Shown here piece after piece: positions 1 to 5,025 of a DNA stretch of 5,553 bases (position 1 is its first letter; the number at the start of each line of letters is the position of its first letter). The notes beneath the pieces were generated by a model. That model saw nothing but the letters and a program-made list of their open reading frames with translations. It ran no database searches and was not told the origin of the DNA. Source of the stretch: Syntrophomonadaceae bacterium (lineage in GTDB: Bacteria > Bacillota > Dethiobacteria > DTU022); the NCBI GenBank assembly GCA_007129055.1, contig SKWE01000111.1, forward strand, positions 1 to 5,553. Reading direction: 5' to 3'. The translations under genes were made by a program, and so were the position numbers.

Positions 1-35
1 ACAATTTCCATGTTAACCGGCCGGTAATCACTCAT
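1..35 (-). CDS. 5' end of an unidentified gene, cut by the window edge
   Basis: A start codon ATG (35-33) opens a reading frame that runs off the left edge with no stop; its first residues are MSDYRPVNMEI. A Shine-Dalgarno-like AAGGCGGTG (minus strand, 52-44) lies 8 bases upstream, one mismatch from the ideal AAGGAGGTG, which is the main reason to call this a real start. It follows the dehydrogenase gene on the same strand after 137 bases, so it may belong to the same metabolic cluster. Eleven residues are too few to name a family. A thiolase or another acyl-CoA enzyme would make sense here, but nothing visible shows it. Confidence 0.6.
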   Translation of the reverse strand, partial: MSDYRPVNMEI

Positions 36-97
36 CTGTTTTGCACCGCCTTAAAAATATTTCAATCTATTGCTTTACTAGAGCACAAGTTGGCTTG

Positions 98-153
98 GGT
101 TATGGAAAAGGAAAGTTACACACATGAAGAGCATGCATAAACTTTCCTTAACC
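98..153 (-). terminator. Stem-loop between the dehydrogenase gene and the left-edge gene; weak terminator candidate
   Basis: A perfect 10-base inverted repeat pairs 108-117 with 140-149 around a 22-base loop. A second short arm (ggtt 98-101 with aacc 150-153) could extend it across a 6-base one-sided bulge. Read on the minus strand, the stem starts 24 bases after the dehydrogenase stop codon and ends in CCTTTTCC, so only a short U-run follows. The stem is AU-rich and the loop is large, so it would be a leaky terminator at best. It could instead be a 3'-end stabilising or attenuating structure before the next gene. Confidence 0.35.
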
Positions 154-172
154 GTAACTTTAATTCATTTAC

Positions 173-934
173 CTAGTTGGCAGTCCAGCCACCATCTATT
201 GTAAACATGGAACCGGATATATGCGCCGCTGCATCGGAACATAAAAACTTGGCTACATCGCCTATCATCCTGGGCTCTATTAATTTCTTCACAGATGCTT
301 TCACCAGCATGATCTTTTCTACAACTTCTTCTTCAGATATGCCGTGAGTCTTAGCCTGATCGGCTATCTGGTTGTCCACCAGTGGAGTCCGAACATAAGC
401 CGGGCAAATAGAATTTACGGTAATTCCGTAAGGACCTCCTTCAAGGGCAGTGGTCTTAGTTAAACCGCCCAACCCGTGCTTGGCTGATATGTAAGCTGCT
501 TTAAACTCTGAGGCTACCAGGCCGTGTACTGAATTCAGATGAATTATCCTGCCCCAACCCTGCTCCTTCATCGAAGGCCAGACATACTTGGTCAGTAAAA
601 ATGGCGCTGTCAGCATCAGATCAATCATAAAGTACCACCGGTCTTCCGGAAAATCTTCAATTGGCGATACTGTCTGTACTCCGGCCACATTGATCAGCAC
701 ATCTACCTTTTTATATTTATCCAGGGCAAAATCGGCCAGCTTCCGGCACTCTTCCTGCTTGCTTAAATCAGTTATTATGTAATCCTGTCCCAGTCTTTCA
801 GCTTCTTTTTTTAGTTTTTCCCCGGTCACATCAGCCATAACCACTTTAGCGCCGTCTTCTGCAAAAACTTCAGCAGTGGCAAGGCCAATGCCGCTGGCCG
901 CCCCGGTAACAATGGTTACCTTATCTTTTAGCAA
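173..934 (-). CDS. bdhA: D-3-hydroxybutyrate dehydrogenase (short-chain dehydrogenase/reductase)
   Basis: A complete 253-residue classical SDR, predicted to be a soluble NAD-dependent enzyme interconverting D-3-hydroxybutyrate and acetoacetate. The N-terminal Rossmann motif is TGAASGIG (10-17). Asp35 at the end of the second strand fits NAD rather than NADP preference. Asn82-x-Ala-Gly follows strand 4. Catalytic Ser135, Tyr148 and Lys152 are present. Residues matching the substrate-binding set of Pseudomonas fragi HBDH are all kept with a constant offset of 7: Gln87, His137 (SVHGLV), Lys145 and Gln189. The end (DGGWTAN) is also typical of these enzymes. The residue equivalent to the fourth catalytic Asn (Asn114 in P. 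fragi) is Met107. The start is TTG, chosen because AAGGAGG lies 7 bases upstream, an in-frame stop lies just above, and the protein then begins where the family does. It lies 55 bases after the CoA-transferase B gene and is probably co-transcribed with it. A dehydrogenase for another short 3-hydroxy acid remains possible. Confidence 0.9.
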   Translation of the reverse strand: MLKDKVTIVTGAASGIGLATAEVFAEDGAKVVMADVTGEKLKKEAERLGQDYIITDLSKQEECRKLADFALDKYKKVDVLINVAGVQTVSPIEDFPEDRWYFMIDLMLTAPFLLTKYVWPSMKEQGWGRIIHLNSVHGLVASEFKAAYISAKHGLGGLTKTTALEGGPYGITVNSICPAYVRTPLVDNQIADQAKTHGISEEEVVEKIMLVKASVKKLIEPRMIGDVAKFLCSDAAAHISGSMFTIDGGWTAN

Positions 935-941
935 ATCTGTT

Positions 942-948
942 CCTCCTT
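942..948 (-). promoter_or_regulatory. Ribosome binding site that fixes the TTG start of the dehydrogenase
   Basis: The minus strand reads AAGGAGG, then 7 bases, then TTG at 934-932. No ATG or GTG is available in frame between the upstream stop codon and the Rossmann motif, so this strong site decides in favour of the TTG start. Confidence 0.85.
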
Positions 949-989
949 TACTCCGTGGTTAACATAGTTTGATTATTTAATACAACATA

Positions 990-1760
990 TTACCCCCGGC
1001 CAATGATTAGCCGTCGTGGATCAACTTCTGTGCGCAATATTTCCAGTTCTTCGTCTGAGGGCGGTTCACTTTCTAATACTTCAGGCGCCCACAAAAGTTC
1101 AAAACCGGTATTTTCAATAATCTGATCCCGGGTTATGCCAGGATGGATCATCTCCACCCTCATTCTGCAGGTCTCTTCGTCAAAACCCATTACTGCCAGG
1201 TTGGTTATGATCTTGTAAGGCCCTCCTCCCGGGGGTAGGCCTGCAGCCTCGCGAGCCCCTTTACCGGTCAGGAAGCCGGGAGAAGTAATAAAATCAATAT
1301 CGTTGGTAAAACGATTCTTGTCCTGCGGTGTAATCATCATTGTCCGCCAGCATAGCGAAGCCAAATCGTTGGCCCCCCCGCTACCGGGGAAACGTACCTT
1401 GGGACGGTCATAATCCCCAATGATCGTTGAATTAATATTGCCATACATATCGATCTGTGCCCCACCAAGGAATGTATAATCGACCATGCCGCGCTGGCAA
1501 GTCTCCATTATTTCAGGCATGCTTGTGGTAAGAAGCCCCTTGTAGTAGGTGCGCGAATCGCCAACAGAAATAGGCATAGAAGGTAATATGGGCCCAATTC
1601 CGCCAGCTTCAAACATAACCATCAATTTGGGAGCCCTGGTTCTCTGCGCCAGCATGGCCGCCGCACAGGGGGCACCGGTACCCACTACCACCGAGCCATC
1701 ATTTTCAAGATACCTGGAGGCGAGGCAAATCATTAGTTCCATACCGTTATAGTTGCTCAT
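990..1760 (-). CDS. gctB: CoA-transferase family I, subunit B (glutaconate CoA-transferase GctB branch)
   Basis: A soluble subunit of 256 residues (Acidaminococcus GctB is about 266). It pairs with subunit A to move CoA between an acyl-CoA donor and a free carboxylic acid through a glutamyl-CoA intermediate. The catalytic Glu is Glu51 in VMFEAGG, which aligns with Glu54 of Acidaminococcus GctB. Other family motifs follow: SVGD (65-68), GGAQIDMYGNINST (99-112), GSGGAND (126-132), and near the end ENTGFEL and EVDP. Having this Glu argues against an IpdAB-like hydrolase, whose B subunit lacks it. I place the start at ATG 1760-1758 because AAGGAG lies 8 bases upstream. A GTG three codons earlier (1769-1767) overlaps that ribosome site and is unlikely. 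The gene starts 35 bases after the subunit A stop. The acid it activates cannot be read from sequence; the neighbouring 3-hydroxybutyrate dehydrogenase suggests acetoacetate or a related short acid. Confidence 0.9.
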   Translation of the reverse strand: MSNYNGMELMICLASRYLENDGSVVVGTGAPCAAAMLAQRTRAPKLMVMFEAGGIGPILPSMPISVGDSRTYYKGLLTTSMPEIMETCQRGMVDYTFLGGAQIDMYGNINSTIIGDYDRPKVRFPGSGGANDLASLCWRTMMITPQDKNRFTNDIDFITSPGFLTGKGAREAAGLPPGGGPYKIITNLAVMGFDEETCRMRVEMIHPGITRDQIIENTGFELLWAPEVLESEPPSDEELEILRTEVDPRRLIIGRG

Positions 1761-1768
1761 AAACTTCA

Positions 1769-1774
1769 CTCCTT
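1769..1774 (-). promoter_or_regulatory. Ribosome binding site that fixes the ATG start of CoA-transferase subunit B
   Basis: The minus strand reads AAGGAG, then TGAAGTTT (8 bases), then ATG at 1760-1758. The alternative GTG at 1769-1767 shares its first base with this site, leaving no spacer, so the shorter 256-residue protein is preferred. Confidence 0.8.
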
Positions 1775-1795
1775 AACCGGGTATTTATCCTTGGG

Positions 1796-2827
1796 TTATA
1801 CTTTATCGCATAAGTTTTCCTGGATTCTCAATTGATTGATTTTCTCCAACCCACCATTAACCTCAAGATAATCCCAGTGGTCTTTACAGTTATAAATGTT
1901 CTTATCCAAAAACTCCTTCAGGGCCTGCTCATCCTTTTCGACATTCAGCCATTCCATCAGGTGATCTTCATCTGTGAAATACTCGTAGGCCATATTTGAT
2001 GGATAAGCCCCGTAGGGCACTTCAATTACAGCATCAACTTCATAATAGGGAATAACCGTAAGATGCGGTTCTCTTCTTATTTCGTCGTTCTGTATAATTT
2101 GTTCGGTTGTGATAATCAGCTTTTTCGCCGCCCGTGCCAAATCAAGGTCTGAAACTGATATTCCCTTTATCTGGCAGTTGCCATATATATCACTGCGATG
2201 CACGTGGATTGCAGCCACATCCGGATATAGCGCAGGAACAGCAATATACGGTTTGCCTGTAAAGGGGCAGGGCATTTCCACACCGGCGCTGTATTTCGCT
2301 GTATCGGTGCCAAGGGTACTGCGGGCCGGTAGAAATGACAGGCCCATGGCAGCAGCCTTGTAGCGCCAGGCAAGGGTGGCATTGCTCCACTCTGTTGCTT
2401 CAATTTCTCCATTTTCAAAGCTTTTACGGGCGTTTTTTGATAAACCACGCGCTTCAAGGCCGACCACGTATGCAGCATCGCAGCGGTTTATACAATTTCC
2501 GGCTACCAGGATCTGCATGTCGTGGGTTGAAGTATGGCCTGCAAACCCAAGGTTTTTCTTTTTCTGCCTTACCATTTCATGCAGTACTGCCGCCGGTATA
2601 CGATTACTGCCAAATCCGCCTGCAGCAAAGTAATCACCGTCGTTAACCAGGTTGGCAACTGCATCCTTGACGGTAGTAGTTTTATCTACCATGCGTCGCG
2701 ATTTCGACTTGAAATGCTCCCTGGCTTCGTCTGCATCAGGGTTGGAAAAAAGCCTGCGCGTGCCAACTTTCTTGTATAACACCTCCTGGTCACCTGCTAC
2801 ATGGTAGTCAGTATTATTTTTGCTCAT
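1796..2827 (-). CDS. gctA: CoA-transferase family I, subunit A (glutaconate CoA-transferase GctA branch)
   Basis: A complete 343-residue soluble protein, partner of the subunit B encoded just downstream. The family core starts near residue 51 (VKDAVANLVNDGD) and includes GGFGSNRIP (70-78), LAWRYKAAAMGLSFLP (152-167), VPALYPDVAAIHVHRSD (197-213), AEQ-type segment TTEQII...EIRRE (240-253), and VDAVIEVPYGAYPSN (264-278). The latter and the C-terminal KDHWDYL (315-321) line up well with Acidaminococcus GctA. A basic, polar stretch of about 50 residues precedes the core and is absent from classical GctA, so the protein is a little longer than the usual 320 or so. The ATG start is supported by GGAGGTG 8 bases upstream. 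An extended -10 promoter candidate lies about 50 bases above the start, so gctA, gctB and bdhA may form their own transcript or be read through from the transporter genes. The family is sure; the CoA acceptor is not. Confidence 0.9.
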   Translation of the reverse strand: MSKNNTDYHVAGDQEVLYKKVGTRRLFSNPDADEAREHFKSKSRRMVDKTTTVKDAVANLVNDGDYFAAGGFGSNRIPAAVLHEMVRQKKKNLGFAGHTSTHDMQILVAGNCINRCDAAYVVGLEARGLSKNARKSFENGEIEATEWSNATLAWRYKAAAMGLSFLPARSTLGTDTAKYSAGVEMPCPFTGKPYIAVPALYPDVAAIHVHRSDIYGNCQIKGISVSDLDLARAAKKLIITTEQIIQNDEIRREPHLTVIPYYEVDAVIEVPYGAYPSNMAYEYFTDEDHLMEWLNVEKDEQALKEFLDKNIYNCKDHWDYLEVNGGLEKINQLRIQENLCDKV

Positions 2828-2878
2828 ATTATTTACACCTCCAAAGGTAACCCAGCTAAATCTAAAATCCTGCTAATT

Positions 2879-2887
2879 ATTATATCA
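2879..2887 (-). promoter_or_regulatory. Extended -10 promoter candidate ahead of the CoA-transferase genes
   Basis: The minus strand reads TGATATAAT, a perfect TGn plus TATAAT sigma-A extended -10 element, in the spacer between dctM and gctA. Transcription would start near 2872, about 45 bases before the gctA ATG. No good -35 hexamer sits at 16-18 bases upstream, which is normal for extended -10 promoters. A loose dyad gttt-N10-aaac (2894-2911) covers the -35 position and could bind a regulator, but its half-sites are only 4 bases and may be chance in this AT-rich spacer. Confidence 0.5.
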
Positions 2888-2924
2888 TCAACTGTTTCAT
2901 ATCGGCTAAACTTATTCCAACCTG

Positions 2925-4253
2925 TTAATAGACAAGCCCTGTTAAGCGCGGAACAATCATGATAATGTCAGGAAATACTGCCATCAGAAACAGGGTGATA
3001 AAAACAATTAATACGAATGGCGCCACTCCCCTGTATATATCCCAGGTTTTAATCTCCGGCGGTGCAATACCTTTGACATAGAATATGGCATAGGCAAAAG
3101 GCGGAGTTAAGAATGATGTCTGCATTAAAACGATACACATCATGGCAAACCAAATTGGCGGGAATCCAAGTTCGGCAGCAATCGGTGTAAAGAGTGGAAC
3201 AGCAATCATTACCACACCAATCCAGTCGATAAACATCCCCAAAATAAAGATAATTAACCACATTACCAGCAGCAGACCCCAGTCCGGTAAGGGCAGGCCG
3301 GTAACAAACTCGGTAACAACCCTGCCACCGCCGATGCGCATAAAAACACCGGTGAAGAAGCCGGCACCGATTAAAACCATGTAGATCATGCAGCTGGTTT
3401 TTACCGTTTTAAAAACTGCTTCTTTAATATTGGTGAAATTAAGCTTCTTGTAAGCAGCCGCCAGGAGTATTGCCGCCAGGGCTCCAACTGCGGCTGCTTC
3501 TGTCGGATGGGCGAGACCGGTAATAATTGACCCCAAAACAGCAAGGATAAGGAAAAGCACCGGTAATACAGAGGTTAAGAATAATCTTAACTTATCTTTT
3601 GCGGTATAATCTTTCACCTCTTCAGCATCCAGGCCGGGGCCATCCTGCGGCTTAATATAACATCTGATACCGATATAAAGCATGTAAAGCAGTGAAAGCA
3701 GAATGCCAGGCAGAAATGCACCGGCAAACAGGGCTCCAACAGAGAGTCCTGCTGTTGGGCCGTAGACCAGGATCAAAATACTTGGTGGGATCAGGATTCC
3801 AAGAGTACCACCGGCACATATGGAACCTGTAGCCACACCGTAATCATACTTATATTTAACCATGGAAGGAAGGGCTAAAATACCCATCGTAACAATAGCA
3901 GCGCCCACAACACCTGTTGCTGCTGCAAATATAGTACTGGTAAATACTGCAGTAATCGCCAGGCCGCCCCTGAGACGTCCCATGATGATCCTTAAAGCCT
4001 CATAAAGCCTGGTAGAAATTCCGGCCTGTTCAATAATAATCCCCATAAAAACAAACAGGGGTATGGCAATCAAAATATATTCCTGGAATGCGCCTATCAA
4101 CCTTAAGAAGAAAATATTCGATGTCTGGGGGCCGATAAATAGAAGGCCAAATAAAGTGGCCACACCGCCCAGGACAAAACCGATCGGATGGCCCAGGACA
4201 ATTAAAAAGATTAAAGTTCCAAGCATCAAAACTACAACAAGTTCAAGGCTCAC
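2925..4253 (-). CDS. dctM: TRAP transporter large membrane subunit DctM
   Basis: A complete 442-residue, very hydrophobic inner-membrane protein of the DctM/SiaM family, the ion-coupled transport subunit of a TRAP carrier. Visible family motifs are GHPIGF (21-26), IPLFVFMG (64-71), GGTLGILIPPSILI (148-161), the mid-protein GLAHPTEAAAVGA (246-258), FIDWIGVVMIAVPLFTPI (341-358) and LTPPFAYAIFYVKG (382-395). It has roughly a dozen membrane segments, with a charged loop near 200-222 between the two halves. Length is normal. The start is GTG, directly abutting the dctQ stop codon with no intervening base. The AAGGAGGG ribosome site lies inside the end of dctQ, so the two are very likely translationally coupled. 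FIDWIGVVMI resembles the subgroup that works with 2-oxoacid or lactate type binding proteins, but the substrate cannot be fixed from this subunit. Confidence 0.95.
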   Translation of the reverse strand: MSLELVVVLMLGTLIFLIVLGHPIGFVLGGVATLFGLLFIGPQTSNIFFLRLIGAFQEYILIAIPLFVFMGIIIEQAGISTRLYEALRIIMGRLRGGLAITAVFTSTIFAAATGVVGAAIVTMGILALPSMVKYKYDYGVATGSICAGGTLGILIPPSILILVYGPTAGLSVGALFAGAFLPGILLSLLYMLYIGIRCYIKPQDGPGLDAEEVKDYTAKDKLRLFLTSVLPVLFLILAVLGSIITGLAHPTEAAAVGALAAILLAAAYKKLNFTNIKEAVFKTVKTSCMIYMVLIGAGFFTGVFMRIGGGRVVTEFVTGLPLPDWGLLLVMWLIIFILGMFIDWIGVVMIAVPLFTPIAAELGFPPIWFAMMCIVLMQTSFLTPPFAYAIFYVKGIAPPEIKTWDIYRGVAPFVLIVFITLFLMAVFPDIIMIVPRLTGLVY

Positions 4254-4883
4254 TTATTCTGTCCCTCCTTCCGTCGATTCATTACTTGCCTCTTCAGTTT
4301 TTTCCTGTAAGAGAGCTTCTTTTTCTTCAATTTCTTCCTGAACTCTTTCCAAAGAACTTTTCGCAACATACTTGTCTTCATTGGTGATAGCCATGTAAAT
4401 TAACTTTAAAAACTCAGAAACACCCTGCAGCGTAAGCAGGGCTACACCGACAAATAGCCAGGTTTTGAAGGGATAAATAATCGGCATCCAGCTTCCTACC
4501 CGGGCTCTTTCACCAGTTGCCCAGGAATACAATACGTTTGGAAGGAAGGCATCAAGAATCAGAACCCATAAGGGGAAAAATAGAATCAGGTAAAAGGCTG
4601 CAAGCAATATTGCCCGGGTCCTGATCGACATCCGCTCAATGAGGATATCAATGTTAACATGTCCGCCTTCTTTTAGTGTATAAGCCATACCTAAAGCTAA
4701 AAACAGGCTGGCTGAAAAATATGTTACATCATAACTCCACAGGGTGGGTGCACCCACAGCATAGCGCATGAATACTTCATATACCAAAGTGATAATTAAA
4801 AACAGGACAAACCACTGAACTAGCTTAATAAATATTTCGCTAATTTTATCAATTACTTTAATAACGCCGTGAAAAATGCTCAT
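4254..4883 (-). CDS. dctQ: TRAP transporter small membrane subunit DctQ
   Basis: A complete 209-residue membrane protein with four predicted helices at about 18-38, 50-70, 90-112 and 140-162. It shows the DctQ signatures EVFMRYAVGAPTLWSYD (36-52) and KEGGHVNIDIL (71-81). It assembles with DctM into the membrane part of the TRAP carrier and helps dock the DctP binding protein. After the last helix a tail of about 45 residues, very rich in Glu (ERVQEEIEEKEALLQEK and on to the end), extends into what should be the cytoplasm; many DctQ proteins stop near 160-180 residues. The ATG start has GAGGT 7 bases upstream. The gene follows dctP after 142 bases that hold a large hairpin, and its stop codon touches the dctM start. 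Confidence 0.93.
   Translation of the reverse strand: MSIFHGVIKVIDKISEIFIKLVQWFVLFLIITLVYEVFMRYAVGAPTLWSYDVTYFSASLFLALGMAYTLKEGGHVNIDILIERMSIRTRAILLAAFYLILFFPLWVLILDAFLPNVLYSWATGERARVGSWMPIIYPFKTWLFVGVALLTLQGVSEFLKLIYMAITNEDKYVAKSSLERVQEEIEEKEALLQEKTEEASNESTEGGTE
4263..4270 (-). promoter_or_regulatory. Ribosome binding site of dctM, inside the dctQ coding end
   Basis: The minus strand reads AAGGAGGG, then 9 bases that include the dctQ TAA stop, then the dctM GTG. The site overlaps the codons for the last Gly residues of DctQ, an arrangement that links translation of the two membrane subunits. Confidence 0.8.
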
Positions 4884-4938
4884 TTAGAATACCTCACCTG
4901 CCTTCTTCAAGCTTGATCTGCATTTTTCATTAAAGATT

Positions 4939-4997
4939 CGGGAAGAGCTGCCCCGGTAGCCTTTAGATAAGAGGGCAAAAGGGGCTTGCTCTTCCCG
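4939..4997 (-). repeat. Long intergenic hairpin between dctP and dctQ
   Basis: A perfect 10-base inverted repeat pairs 4939-4948 (cgggaagagc) with 4988-4997. After a small bulge the helix continues with 5 more GC-rich pairs (4950-4954 with 4981-4985). A further inner arm is possible between 4959-4964 and 4971-4976 using G-U pairs. On the minus strand it begins about 28 bases after the dctP stop and ends about 55 bases before dctQ. It is followed by AATCTTTAATG rather than a U-run, so it is a poor intrinsic terminator. A role in protecting the dctP message or partly limiting read-through into dctQ-dctM is the more natural reading. Confidence 0.6.
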
Positions 4998-5008
4998 GCT
5001 TACTATTT

Positions 5009-5025
5009 CCTGTAAATTAAACAGG
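5009..5025 (-). repeat. Small inverted repeat directly after the dctP stop codon
   Basis: Five-base arms cctgt (5009-5013) and acagg (5021-5025) flank a 7-base AT loop, starting at the base after the dctP stop codon. Alone it is too weak to be meaningful; it may be a side stem of the larger hairpin just downstream. Confidence 0.2.

Noticed and set aside
588..782. Plus-strand open frame of 64 codons inside the dehydrogenase gene
   Set aside because: It is antisense to a strongly conserved SDR, its product has no recognisable family pattern, and I see no good ribosome site.
1549..1752. Plus-strand open frame of 67 codons opposite CoA-transferase subunit B
   Set aside because: It mirrors conserved codons of the real gene and its peptide resembles no family I know.
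1761..1769. GTG start adding three residues to CoA-transferase subunit B
   Set aside because: It overlaps the AAGGAG ribosome site, while the ATG at 1760-1758 is correctly spaced.
2109..2779. Several overlapping open frames on both strands across CoA-transferase subunit A
   Set aside because: The GctA-like frame covers the whole area without a break; the others are rich in Cys, Ser and Arg with no motif and are shadows.
990..2827. Reading the CoA-transferase pair as an IpdAB-like ring-opening hydrolase
   Set aside because: Subunit B keeps the catalytic Glu in VMFEAGG that the IpdB branch lacks, and no steroid-degradation gene is nearby.
3049..3384. Short open frames on both strands inside dctM
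   Set aside because: The DctM frame shows its conserved FIDW and LTPP motifs here, so these are out-of-frame shadows.
4063..4341. Plus-strand open frame of 92 codons across the dctQ-dctM junction
   Set aside because: It is a basic, motif-free peptide antisense to two well-supported genes.
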